Origin: Microbacteriaceae bacterium PS02332
GTDB lineage: Bacteria; Actinomycetota; Actinomycetes; Actinomycetales; Microbacteriaceae
Reading direction: 5' to 3'
DNA length: 48,918 nucleotides
Assembly (NCBI GenBank): GCA_029959645.1
Contig: JASCOJ010000004.1
Span: 1 to 48,918, forward strand
The notes beneath the pieces were generated by a model that worked only from the letters and a program-made list of their open reading frames with translations, searched no databases and was not told the origin of the DNA. A program made the translations under genes and the position numbers. This document shows, piece after piece, positions 33,323 through 40,511 of the stretch (position 1 is the first letter of the stretch; every line of letters begins with the position of its first letter).

Positions 33323-33787
33323 ATGGCCGATCCGCAGCGCGCCCGCAAGATGGCCGACCGCATCAAGGAGGTCGTCGCCCGCCGCATCGACAAGGGGTTG
33401 CGTGACCCGCGCCTCGGGTTCGTGACGATCACCGACGTGCGTGTGACCGGTGACCTCCAGCACGCCTCGGTGTTCTACACCGTGTACGGCTCGGACGAGG
33501 AGCGCGCCGACTCCGCGGCCGCACTCAAGGCGGCGACCGGCATGCTCCGCACCGAGGTCGGGAAGAACATCACCGCCCGCCTGACGCCGTCGCTCGAGTT
33601 CATCGCCGACGCGCTGCCGGACACCTCGGCGCACCTCGAGGACCTCCTCGCGCAGGCGCAGATGCGTGACCAGCAGGTCAAGGCGGTCGCCGTCGGTGCG
33701 ACCTACGCCGGCGACGCCGACCCGTACAAGCACGACGAGGACGACGAGGACACCGACGCAGCCGACGAGGCGGACGTCGCCCGCTGA
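33323..33787 (+). CDS. rbfA: 30S ribosome-binding factor A
   Basis: A 154-residue KH-type protein that binds the 30S subunit and helps mature 16S rRNA. The family core is present: RARKMADRIKEVVARRIDKGLRDPRLGFVTITDVRVTGDL, the VFYTVYG strand and LTPSLEFIADALPDTSAHLEDLL. The C-terminus adds an acidic tail (HDEDDEDTDAADEADVAR) beyond the usual end. ATG 33323 has AGGAGG 8 nt upstream. The strong hairpin upstream suggests that rbfA needs read-through or its own promoter; I see no clear -10 in the 82 bases between. Confidence 0.95.
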   Translation: MADPQRARKMADRIKEVVARRIDKGLRDPRLGFVTITDVRVTGDLQHASVFYTVYGSDEERADSAAALKAATGMLRTEVGKNITARLTPSLEFIADALPDTSAHLEDLLAQAQMRDQQVKAVAVGATYAGDADPYKHDEDDEDTDAADEADVAR

Positions 33788-33789
33788 CG

Positions 33790-33832
33790 ACCGCGGCGCA
33801 GCGTGGCGCTCCGCCCCGTCGGACGCCGCGGT
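33790..33832. terminator. Possible bidirectional terminator between rbfA and mutY
   Basis: ACCGCGGCG (33790-33798) pairs perfectly with CGCCGCGGT (33824-33832) across a 25-nt loop. A competing 7-bp stem, GACGCCG/CGGCGTC (33822-33828 and 33847-33853), overlaps its right arm. Its location between convergent genes supports terminator function; no U-tract is seen. Confidence 0.4.
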
Positions 33833-33851
33833 GCGTCCGGCCGCGACGGCG

Positions 33852-34757
33852 TCAGCCCTGGGGGAGCGTCCACCCCGTGGACGCGTCCCCCTCGGCGAGG
33901 CCGTCCGCGACGAGGGAGGTCAGCGCGCGTCGGAGCTGCGCGGCGTCCGGCCAGACCAGGGCCACCTCGTCGGCGGTGACCGGGACGTCGCTCGCCCGGA
34001 GCAGCGCCATCACCAGGCCGCGCACCTGGCGGTCGCTCCCGGCGAACCGTGCCTGCCGCGGGGCACGTGGGCCCTCGTGCTCCGGGTACCCGGCGGCACG
34101 CCACGCACACCGGTCGGCGATCGGGCATGCGTCGCACGCGGGCGTCCGCGCGACGCACACGACGGCCCCGAGTTCCATCACGGCCGCGTTCGTCGTCGCC
34201 GCGTCGTCCCGGTCGTCGGGCAGCACCGACTCCATGAGGGGCAGGTCGCGCTTCGCGTTCGCGGGCCCTGGTTCGCCCTGGCCGAGGACCGCCCGGGCGA
34301 GGACCCGGCGGACGTTGACGTCGACGACCGGGTGCCGGTCGCCGTACGCGAAGACCGCGACTGCCCGCGCCGTGTAGTCGCCGATGCCGGGCAGCGCGAG
34401 CAGGGCCTCCACGTCCCGGGGCACGACGTTGTCGTGCTGTTCCGCGATCGCGGTCGCCGCGGCGTGCAGGGCGAGGGCGCGGCGCGGGTACCCGAGGCGG
34501 TCCCACGCGCGCACGGCCTCCGACGGCGGTGACGCAGCGAGGTCCGCCGGCGTCGGCCACCGGGTGAGCCACGCCTCCAGCCGGGGGACCACGCGGGCGA
34601 CCTGCGTCTGCTGCAGCATCACCTCGCTGACGAGCGTGCCCCAGGCGGGGAAGCCGGGTCGGCGCCAGGGGAGGTCACGGGCCTCCCGGCGGAACCACGC
34701 GACGAGCGGACCGGCGATGTCGGCCCCAGGCTGGGGAGGAACTCTGCCCGTGTCCAC
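33852..34757 (-). CDS. mutY: A/G-specific adenine DNA glycosylase
   Basis: A 301-residue base-excision enzyme that removes adenine mispaired with 8-oxoguanine. The HhH-GPD core is intact: Glu45 in SEVMLQQTQV, the hairpin LPGIGDYTA at 122-130, catalytic Asp146 in VVDVNVRR, and the [4Fe-4S] ligands Cys201-x6-Cys208-x2-Cys211-x5-Cys217. After the cluster comes only a short winged-helix-like end, so the MutT-like 8-oxoG recognition domain of E. coli MutY (350 residues) is missing or minimal. Start GTG 34757 lies 6 nt after TAGGCT on the minus strand, so the mRNA is probably leaderless. It is divergent from the next gene with only 22 bp between. Confidence 0.95.
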   Translation of the reverse strand: MDTGRVPPQPGADIAGPLVAWFRREARDLPWRRPGFPAWGTLVSEVMLQQTQVARVVPRLEAWLTRWPTPADLAASPPSEAVRAWDRLGYPRRALALHAAATAIAEQHDNVVPRDVEALLALPGIGDYTARAVAVFAYGDRHPVVDVNVRRVLARAVLGQGEPGPANAKRDLPLMESVLPDDRDDAATTNAAVMELGAVVCVARTPACDACPIADRCAWRAAGYPEHEGPRAPRQARFAGSDRQVRGLVMALLRASDVPVTADEVALVWPDAAQLRRALTSLVADGLAEGDASTGWTLPQG

Positions 34758-34763
34758 CCCGAC

Positions 34764-34773
34764 AGCCTACGGT
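34764..34773. promoter_or_regulatory. Overlapping divergent -10 elements for mutY and the adjacent gene
   Basis: On the minus strand TAGGCT (34769-34764) is 6 nt before the mutY GTG. On the plus strand TACGGT (34768-34773) is 6 nt before ATG 34780. The two hexamers share the TA step at 34768-34769. Both mRNAs would be leaderless and only one polymerase could bind at a time. Confidence 0.6.
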
Positions 34774-34779
34774 GGGTGC

Positions 34780-35226
34780 ATGGCACGCTGGGCACCCGAG
34801 GAGACCGACACGATGGCTGCGATCGCGGGCGAGGTGATCGCCCAGGTCGGAACGAACCGGACGGTCGTCGGCGTCGACGGTCAGGACGGCACGGACCTGG
34901 AGCGCGTCGCCGCGGCGCTCGTCGCCGGCTTCGAACAGCACGGCGTGTCCGCGATGGCGGCCGCTGCGCCCTCCGCGGATGCCGACACGCTCCGCACCGA
35001 CCTGGTCACCCCGTTCCGGACGACCGGCGCGGGCGACGGCGTGCTCGTCGTGCACGGCCAGGGCGTCCTCGCCCCGTCGACCCGCACGCTGTGGCGGTGG
35101 TCGCTCTGGGTGGAGCAGGAGGCCGGCCGCCTGGAGCGCCGGGCGGACGTCAAGATCGCCGCGTCCGCCGTCCTCGACGTGACCGATCCGGAGCACCCGC
35201 GCCGCGAGTGGAACGACGCCTGCTGA
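34780..35226 (+). CDS. Uridine-kinase-like protein with degenerate P-loop
   Basis: A 148-residue protein with the outline of the small uridine/nucleoside kinase family of actinobacteria. The first strand TVVGVDGQDGTD (about 28-39) aligns with the VVGVDGxDGAGKT Walker A of such kinases, but the GKT/S residues are replaced by TDL, so nucleotide phosphate binding should be lost. A core strand (GDGVLVVHGQGVLAP) and a typical end (VTDPEHPRREWNDAC, compare DPEHPRRVF in kinases) are retained. It is shorter than active relatives (about 200 residues). Predicted role: non-catalytic paralogue, perhaps regulatory. It appears leaderless from TACGGT, and is divergent from mutY and upstream of truB. Confidence 0.7.
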   Translation: MARWAPEETDTMAAIAGEVIAQVGTNRTVVGVDGQDGTDLERVAAALVAGFEQHGVSAMAAAAPSADADTLRTDLVTPFRTTGAGDGVLVVHGQGVLAPSTRTLWRWSLWVEQEAGRLERRADVKIAASAVLDVTDPEHPRREWNDAC

Positions 35227-35262
35227 GCCGGTGACGACCCGGCCGTCGGAGGGCGGCGCTGC

Positions 35263-35268
35263 TACGCT
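35263..35268 (+). promoter_or_regulatory. -10 element TACGCT, leaderless truB promoter
   Basis: TACGCT is followed by 6 nt and GTG 35275; no SD is present. Confidence 0.6.
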
Positions 35269-35274
35269 GCTGCG

Positions 35275-36216
35275 GTGCTCGTGACACCGCCCGACGGCAT
35301 CCTCCTCGTCGACAAGCCGCAGGGGATCTCCAGCCACCGGGTCGTGGCCATCGCCCGACGCCGACTCGGTCTCAGGAAGATCGGCCACGCCGGCACCCTC
35401 GACCCGATGGCGACCGGCCTGCTGCTGCTCGGAGCCGGGCCGTCGACACGGCTCCTGACCCACCTGGTCGGCCTCGGCAAGACCTACACCGCCACCGTCC
35501 GGCTCGGGGTCTCGACCGACTCGGACGACGCCGACGGCGACCCGACGGCCGCGCTCGGAGCGGACGCCGCCGCGGTGACGGACAGCGCGATCGAGGCCGC
35601 CGTCGCACGGCAGCGCGGCCCGATCGACCAGGTCCCGTCGACCGTGAGCGCGATCAAGGTCGACGGCCGTCGTGCCTACGACCTGGCCCGGAAGGGCGAG
35701 GAGGTCACCCTCCGCGCACGCCGCGTCACGATCGACCGCTTCGACGTGCTCGGCCGCGTGGACCGGGTCGTCTCGGTGGACGGTGCCGACGTGGCCGTGG
35801 TCGACCTGGACGTCGTCGTCACCTGCTCGTCCGGGACCTACGTCCGTGCGTTGGCCCGGGACGTCGGGGCCGCGCTCGGGACCGGCGCCCACCTGACCGC
35901 CCTCCGTCGGACGCTCGTCGGGCCGTTCTCGGTCGACGACGCCGTCGACCTCGAGGACGACGACGTCGACCCGGACCACGCGCTCCTCCGGCCCGCGGAC
36001 GTCGCGCGCACGCTCTTCCCGGTGGTGTCCCTCGACGGGGCGCAGGCGAAGGACCTCGGCGACGGCAAACGGATCGCGGTCGACCACCCCGACACGGACG
36101 GTCCGGTGGCGGCGATCGCATCGGGTGCGGACCGCCTGGTGGGCCTCGTCGCGGTGCGTCGTGGGCAACTCCGGGTCATCACGAACTTCCCGACGGCGGC
36201 AGGAGCGAACGCGTGA
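35275..36216 (+). CDS. truB: tRNA pseudouridine(55) synthase
   Basis: A 313-residue enzyme that makes pseudouridine 55 in the T-loop of tRNAs. The catalytic Asp43 lies in GHAGTLDPMATGLL. The family's opening GILLVDKPQGISSHRVV, LGKTYTATVRLGVSTDSDDADG, QVPSTVSAIKVDGRRAYDLAR and CSSGTYVRALARDVG are all present, with a short C-terminal PUA-like end. GTG 35275 is placed by the leaderless promoter. The stop overlaps the next small membrane gene (GTGA), and the truB-ribF neighbourhood is a common bacterial arrangement. Confidence 0.97.
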   Translation: MLVTPPDGILLVDKPQGISSHRVVAIARRRLGLRKIGHAGTLDPMATGLLLLGAGPSTRLLTHLVGLGKTYTATVRLGVSTDSDDADGDPTAALGADAAAVTDSAIEAAVARQRGPIDQVPSTVSAIKVDGRRAYDLARKGEEVTLRARRVTIDRFDVLGRVDRVVSVDGADVAVVDLDVVVTCSSGTYVRALARDVGAALGTGAHLTALRRTLVGPFSVDDAVDLEDDDVDPDHALLRPADVARTLFPVVSLDGAQAKDLGDGKRIAVDHPDTDGPVAAIASGADRLVGLVAVRRGQLRVITNFPTAAGANA

Positions 36217-36578
36217 TCGCGTGGTACATGTGGACGCAGTTCGTCGTCGCGGCGGTCATCGGCCTGGTCGCCGTCGTCGCCGGGTTCGCCGGGCGGAAGC
36301 CGAACGACGCGACGGTGGGTGGGCTCGTGCTCATCGAGTTCCTGCTCGTGGCGCAGGTCGTCATCGCCCTGGTCGCCCCGGCCGTCGGCAACCCGCCGCG
36401 TGGCAACGTGCTCGAGTTCTGGGTGTACGCGGTCTCCGTGCTGCTCGTGCCGCCGGCGACGATCGTGTGGGCCCTGATCGACCGCACGCGGTGGAGCACG
36501 GTGGTGCTCGGGGCCGGGGCCTTCACGGCCGTGGTCATGGTCTACCGGATGTACCAGATCTGGTTCGCCCTGAACTGA
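36213..36578 (+). CDS. Small membrane protein, 121 aa, unknown function
   Basis: Four predicted membrane helices: FVVAAVIGLVAVVAGFAG, VLIEFLLVAQVVIALVAP, FWVYAVSVLLVPPATIVWALI and TVVLGAGAFTAVVMVY. Short polar loops and a small RKPND turn separate them. GTG 36213 overlaps the truB stop by GTGA. I recognise no enzymatic motif. It is likely a conserved actinobacterial membrane protein of the truB-ribF segment. A separate promoter for the next gene follows. Confidence 0.75.
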   Translation: MIAWYMWTQFVVAAVIGLVAVVAGFAGRKPNDATVGGLVLIEFLLVAQVVIALVAPAVGNPPRGNVLEFWVYAVSVLLVPPATIVWALIDRTRWSTVVLGAGAFTAVVMVYRMYQIWFALN

Positions 36579-36643
36579 GCCGGGACGGTGCCGTCCGGCG
36601 CCGACCGGACCGACGACGTGCCGGAGCGGTCGGTGGCGGTCGG

Positions 36644-36649
36644 TAGGAT
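36644..36649 (+). promoter_or_regulatory. -10 element TAGGAT, leaderless promoter
   Basis: TAGGAT is followed by 7 nt and GTG 36657; an ATG at 36652 is out of frame. Confidence 0.55.
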
Positions 36650-36656
36650 CGATGCC

Positions 36657-37121
36657 GTGGCGACCAGATCACCTTCGGGAACGACGTCCTCCCTGGCGAC
36701 CGGTGTCGGACGTGTCCTGATCGCCGTCTACGGCATCCTCGCCCTCGCCGCGACCGGGCGCAGCGTGGTGCAGATCGCGGAGAAGTTCTCGTTCGCGCCG
36801 TTCTCCTACGTGCTCAGCGCCGTCGCCGCCGTCGTCTACATCCTCGCGATGATCGCGCTCATCGTGCCGGGCCGGGCCTGGTACCGGGTCGCCTGCGTCA
36901 CGATCGTGTTCGAGATGACCGGTGTGCTCGTCGTCGGCACGCTGTCGCTCATCGACCCGCGGCTGTTCCCCGACCTGACGATCTGGTCGTACTACGGCAT
37001 GGGCTACGCCTTCGCGCCGCTCGTGCTCCCGATCGCGGGGCTGTGGTGGCTGCGGAAGCACCACCGGACCGCCGGCCGTCCCGTCGTCGCCGACGGTCCT
37101 GCCGTCCGGTCCGGCGAATGA
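36657..37121 (+). CDS. Membrane protein, 154 aa, unknown function
   Basis: Four membrane helices (about 18-34, 46-70, 76-98 and 115-138: VLIAVYGILALAATG, YVLSAVAAVVYILAMIALIVPG, RVACVTIVFEMTGVLVVGTLS, YAFAPLVLPIAGLWWL) with a cytoplasmic basic C-terminus. The segment DPRLFPDLTIWSYYGMGY is distinctive for a conserved actinobacterial membrane family whose function I do not know. Its stop overlaps the ribF start (ATGA), so the two are translationally coupled. Confidence 0.8.
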   Translation: MATRSPSGTTSSLATGVGRVLIAVYGILALAATGRSVVQIAEKFSFAPFSYVLSAVAAVVYILAMIALIVPGRAWYRVACVTIVFEMTGVLVVGTLSLIDPRLFPDLTIWSYYGMGYAFAPLVLPIAGLWWLRKHHRTAGRPVVADGPAVRSGE

Positions 37122-38095
37122 CGAAGGGCGACCCTCCCGTGCAGTTCCACGACGACCTCCGCGACGTCCCGGCCGACTTCGGTCCGAGCGCCGTGACGAT
37201 CGGCAAGTTCGACGGCGTCCACGTCGGCCACCGCGCCGTCATCGCGCACCTCGAGCAGGCCGCGCGCACGGCGGGGCTGGTCGCGACGGTCGTGACGTTC
37301 GACCGGCACCCGCTCAGTGTCATCGACCCGCACCGCATGCCGCCGGCGCTGACGAGCTCGGCGCAGCGCCGGGAGCTCCTCGCCGACGCCGGTGTCGACG
37401 CGACGGTGTCGCTCCGGTTCGACCAGGACCTGCAGACGAAGTCGCCCGAGGCGTTCGTGTCCGAGATCCTCGCCGACACCCTGCACGCACAGCTCGTGTT
37501 CGTCGGCAGTGACTTCCGCTTCGGCGCGAAGGGTGCCGGGGACGTCGCACTCCTGCGCGCGCTGGGAGAGCGCCACGGCTTCCGGGTCGAGCTCATCGAC
37601 GACGTCGACCTGGTGGACGACGTCCGCTCGTCCGATGAGCGACGGGTCTCGTCGACCTGGATCCGCGAGCTCCTCGGCGAGGGGCGCGTCGCCGAGGCGG
37701 CGCGGCTCCTCGGGCGTGACCACGCCGTCCGCAGCACCGTCGTGCACGGCAACGAGCGCGGCCGGGCGATGGGGTACCCGACGGCGAACCTCGACCCCGC
37801 GTGCGAGGGCTTCGTGCCGGCCGACGGGGTGTACGCGGCTCGGGTGCTGCACGACGGGGTGACCTACCCGGCGGCGGTGTCGGTGGGCAACAACCCGACG
37901 TTCGAGGGCGTGCCGGAGAAGCAGATCGAGGCGCACCTGCTCGACGTCGACATCGACCTGTACGACGAGACGATCACGGTGCTGTTCGTCGCCTACGTGC
38001 GGGGGATGGTGGCGTTCGCGTCGATGGACGAGCTCGCGACGCAGATGCGGCAGGACGACCTGGACATCCGGCTCCTGCTCGGCCTCCCTGCCTGA
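37118..38095 (+). CDS. ribF: Bifunctional riboflavin kinase/FAD synthetase
   Basis: A 325-residue enzyme that phosphorylates riboflavin to FMN and adenylylates it to FAD. The N-terminal adenylyltransferase part has IGKFDGVHVGHRAVI, TFDRHPL, and VGSDFRFGAKGAGD, and the ISSTWIR-like motif appears as VSSTWIRELL. The C-terminal kinase part has ERGRAMGYPTANL, DGVYAARV, SVGNNPTF and EAHLLD. ATG 37118 overlaps the stop of the membrane gene; GTG 37139 is an alternative start that matches the usual family N-terminus better. It converges on the DUF349 gene across a C-tract. Confidence 0.96.
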   Translation: MTKGDPPVQFHDDLRDVPADFGPSAVTIGKFDGVHVGHRAVIAHLEQAARTAGLVATVVTFDRHPLSVIDPHRMPPALTSSAQRRELLADAGVDATVSLRFDQDLQTKSPEAFVSEILADTLHAQLVFVGSDFRFGAKGAGDVALLRALGERHGFRVELIDDVDLVDDVRSSDERRVSSTWIRELLGEGRVAEAARLLGRDHAVRSTVVHGNERGRAMGYPTANLDPACEGFVPADGVYAARVLHDGVTYPAAVSVGNNPTFEGVPEKQIEAHLLDVDIDLYDETITVLFVAYVRGMVAFASMDELATQMRQDDLDIRLLLGLPA

Positions 38096-38161
38096 ACCGC
38101 TCCGCCGGTCGTGCGACCGCGCCGCGCGGCGGCCGCCGCGGCTCGGTCCGTGACGGCCCAA

Positions 38162-38176
38162 CCCCCCCCCCCCCCC
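38162..38176 (+). repeat. Run of 15 cytosines between convergent genes
   Basis: Fifteen consecutive C, followed by a G-rich stretch, in the 118-bp gap between ribF and the DUF349 gene. The gap also has small GC-rich dyads (for example GGTCG/CGACC at 38107-38118) and may act as a terminator. The tract resembles the G/C runs at the damaged window ends and its length is unreliable. Confidence 0.7.
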
Positions 38177-38213
38177 ACCGGGGCGCGGGGGCGGCGTCGT
38201 GGTGCAGGCCCGG

Positions 38214-39446
38214 TCAGCCGCCGAGGGCGTCCAACCAGATCTTGCGCGCGTCGAGCGACTCCTGGGCGTCCTTGATCCGCCGGGCGTCGCCGGAGGCCTT
38301 CGCATCGGCGAGCTCGGACTCGAGCTTGCCGATCGCGTCCTCGAGCTGGCTCGCGAGACCGCTCTGGCGGGCCTTGCGCTCCGGGTCCGAGGCCTTCCAG
38401 TGCTGGTCCTCGAGCCCCCGGACGTGGTCCTCGACGGCGCGGATGCGGTCCTCGATGCGCCGGACGTCGCCCCGGGGCACGCGGCCGACCTCGTCCCACC
38501 GGCGCTGGACGTCGGTGAGTGCCTTGCGGGCGGCGCCGCGGTCCTGCATCTGCAGGATCGGCTCGGCCTCGGTCAGGAGCGCGAGCTTGGCCTCGAGGTT
38601 GGCGGAGTACTCCTCGTTCTCGGCGCTCGCTTCGGCGTGTCGCTGCTCGAAGAGCACGTCACCGGCGGCCTTGAAGCGTGCCCAGAGCGCGTCGTCGTGG
38701 CGCTTGCCGGCGCGGCCCGCGCCCTTCCACTCGTCGAGGAGCGCCCGGTACGCGGGGATCGCGTCGGAGCCGCGCGGCGCGAGGGCCTCGGCCTGCTGGA
38801 CGAGCTCCTGCTTGCGGGCCCGGGCGTCGCGGTGCTGCGTGTCGAGCTCGGAGTAGAACGCTCGACGGTGCTGGTCGACCGTGGAGCGTGCGGTGCGGAA
38901 CCGCTTCCACAGCTCGTTCGCCTCGTTCTTCGGGATGCGCGGGCCGTCGTGCTGGTGCTGCTGCCAGCGGGCGAACACGTCGTCGAGCTGCGCGGTCACC
39001 TGCTTCCACTGCGCTCGTGCCGGGTCGACCGCCGCGAGGGCCTCGGCCTCGTCGACCAGGGCAGCGCGGTACGCCAGCGCCTCGTCGAGGGCCGCCTGCG
39101 CCTGCTGGGCCTGTTCCTTGGTCAGGGACCCGACCTGGTCGGTCAGCGCGGCGACACGGTCCTCCAGCGACTTCACGTCGCCGACGACGCGGGCCTCGGC
39201 GATCTGGCCACGGAGGTGCTCCACGGAGCGGGCGACGTCGGACGCGGACGCCCCGGTGCCGACACGCTGCTCCGCGATCTTCACCTGGCCTTCCAGGTCG
39301 GCGTACTTCCGCGCGAAGTAGGCGAGGGCCTCGTCGGGGGTGGCGTCCGGGTACTCGCCGACGACTCGTTCCGAGTCCTCGTAGCGCACGTACACGGTGC
39401 CGCTCTCGTCGACCCTGCCCCAGGTCGTTGCTTCGTCAGATCCCAC
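38214..39446 (-). CDS. DUF349 coiled-coil protein
   Basis: A 410-residue, almost wholly helical, charged protein containing about three tandem DUF349 repeats. Typical elements are LWKRFRTARSTVDQHRRAFYSELD, ALWARFKAAGDVLFEQRHA and WDEVGRVPRGDVRRIEDRIRAVEDHVR. The N-terminus has a short beta segment (GTVYVRYEDSERVVGEYPD) seen in actinobacterial members. Function is unknown; distant relatives have been linked to stress responses. The gene starts at GTG 39446 downstream of the cyclophilin gene on the same strand. Its own -10 (TAGGCT) lies in the 113-bp gap. Confidence 0.9.
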   Translation of the reverse strand: MGSDEATTWGRVDESGTVYVRYEDSERVVGEYPDATPDEALAYFARKYADLEGQVKIAEQRVGTGASASDVARSVEHLRGQIAEARVVGDVKSLEDRVAALTDQVGSLTKEQAQQAQAALDEALAYRAALVDEAEALAAVDPARAQWKQVTAQLDDVFARWQQHQHDGPRIPKNEANELWKRFRTARSTVDQHRRAFYSELDTQHRDARARKQELVQQAEALAPRGSDAIPAYRALLDEWKGAGRAGKRHDDALWARFKAAGDVLFEQRHAEASAENEEYSANLEAKLALLTEAEPILQMQDRGAARKALTDVQRRWDEVGRVPRGDVRRIEDRIRAVEDHVRGLEDQHWKASDPERKARQSGLASQLEDAIGKLESELADAKASGDARRIKDAQESLDARKIWLDALGG

Positions 39447-39475
39447 AGGTCTCGCCTCGATCGTGGTCGTGCATC

Positions 39476-39493
39476 GCCGACGTCACCGTCGGC
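39476..39493 (-). promoter_or_regulatory. Stem-loop in the DUF349 leader
   Basis: A perfect 6-bp stem, GCCGAC (39476-39481) and GTCGGC (39488-39493), with a 6-nt loop in the predicted 5' leader of the DUF349 gene. A second small dyad (GCACC/GGTGC, 39516-39527) lies upstream of the -10. Confidence 0.35.
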
Positions 39494-39507
39494 ACGGTCA
39501 GGTCGTC

Positions 39508-39513
39508 AGCCTA
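39508..39513 (-). promoter_or_regulatory. -10 element TAGGCT of the DUF349 gene
   Basis: TAGGCT on the minus strand gives a predicted transcript start near 39501 and a leader of about 55 nt before GTG 39446. Confidence 0.5.
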
Positions 39514-39559
39514 TTGCACCGGGGTGCCCGGCGGACCGGATGTGCGCTCGGGGTGTGGA

Positions 39560-40372
39560 CTACCGCTGCCGGGCGATGGTCGCGCCGGTGATCTCGGTCG
39601 CCACCTGCGGCTTGCCGGAGCCGTCCGCCCCCGGGTCCGCGATGCCCTTCGACGTCACGCCCGACACCAGGTCGTCGAGCCCGCTGGTGACCTTGCCCAC
39701 GACGGTGTACCCGCCGGACGAGGGGTCGAGCGTGGTGTCGCCGGTGACGATGAAGAACTGCGTCGTCTGCGAGGACGGGGAGGCTTCGCGCGCGATCGCG
39801 ATCGTGCCCGCCGGGTACTGCCCGTCGGCCGGGACGTTCTCGAGCGGCCCGTACTCGAAGCCCGCGTCGCCGGTGCCGTCGCCGTTCGCCGACCCGCACT
39901 GCAGGAAGTGGAAGGACTGGCCGTCGGCGAGACGGTGGCAGGTGGTGCCCTCGTAGAAGTGCTTGCGGATGAGGTCGACCTCGACGCTCGTCGCCTGCGG
40001 TGCCGCCGCCCCGTCCAGCTCGATGCCGAGCGCGATCCGCTTGTTCAGCGTGAGCGTGCCCGTCCAGGTCGCGTCGTCCGCGATCGCCTTCGACGGGACC
40101 TTCCCGGTGTTCCCCGCGGTGGCGCTCGGCGTCGGCGTCGGCGTGCCCGTCGCGGTCGCGCTCGCGGCGGACGTCGGCCCCCGGTGCGCCGCGGCGTACG
40201 CGAGTTGGGACCCGGTGGCGAGGGCGGCGACCACGACGAGGGTGACCACGGCGACCACGTCGTCCCGACGGCGACGCCGGCGGCGCCGCTCGTGCAGGCC
40301 CTGGCGTGCCTGGTACAGACGGAGACGTTCGCGCGCTTCACGGGCCTCACGACCCTGGTTCTTCGGTGCCAC
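39560..40372 (-). CDS. Membrane-anchored cyclophilin-type peptidyl-prolyl isomerase
   Basis: A 270-residue protein. A basic N-terminus ([13 protein letters not shown], then an RRRRRRR cluster) precedes one membrane helix at about 39-61 and a Thr/Ser/Ala-rich tether; the cyclophilin domain fills about 92-268 and should lie outside the cytoplasm. Active-site landmarks are present: Arg in [10 protein letters not shown], the FHFLQCG strand (FMIQGG in classic cyclophilins), and [10 protein letters not shown] with the Gln/Phe pair. GTG 40372 is chosen because it begins the family-like [11 protein letters not shown] sequence; the frame stays open upstream. It is divergent from rarA. Confidence 0.92.
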   Translation of the reverse strand: MAPKNQGREAREARERLRLYQARQGLHERRRRRRRRDDVVAVVTLVVVAALATGSQLAYAAAHRGPTSAASATATGTPTPTPSATAGNTGKVPSKAIADDATWTGTLTLNKRIALGIELDGAAAPQATSVEVDLIRKHFYEGTTCHRLADGQSFHFLQCGSANGDGTGDAGFEYGPLENVPADGQYPAGTIAIAREASPSSQTTQFFIVTGDTTLDPSSGGYTVVGKVTSGLDDLVSGVTSKGIADPGADGSGKPQVATEITGATIARQR

Positions 40373-40407
40373 GGTGCTGGTCGGCCCTCTCCTCGCAGTG
40401 TGCGACG

Positions 40408-40413
40408 AGCGTA
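40408..40413 (-). promoter_or_regulatory. -10 element TACGCT of the cyclophilin gene
   Basis: Minus-strand TACGCT gives a transcript start near 40401 and a leader of about 29 nt with GAGGAGAGG (40394-40386), rather far (13 nt) from GTG 40372. Confidence 0.5.
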
Positions 40414-40499
40414 GCGGACCGGCCCACGGCGGGACGGGAGGCCCGGTGCCGGACCCGCACCGGGCCCGGCGGCCGTGTGGCACGGTCGGTGGGGACGCC

Positions 40500-40505
40500 T
40501 ACGAT
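40500..40505 (+). promoter_or_regulatory. -10 element TACGAT, leaderless rarA promoter
   Basis: TACGAT is followed by 6 nt and ATG 40512; no SD is present. Confidence 0.6.
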
Positions 40506-40511
40506 CGAAGC

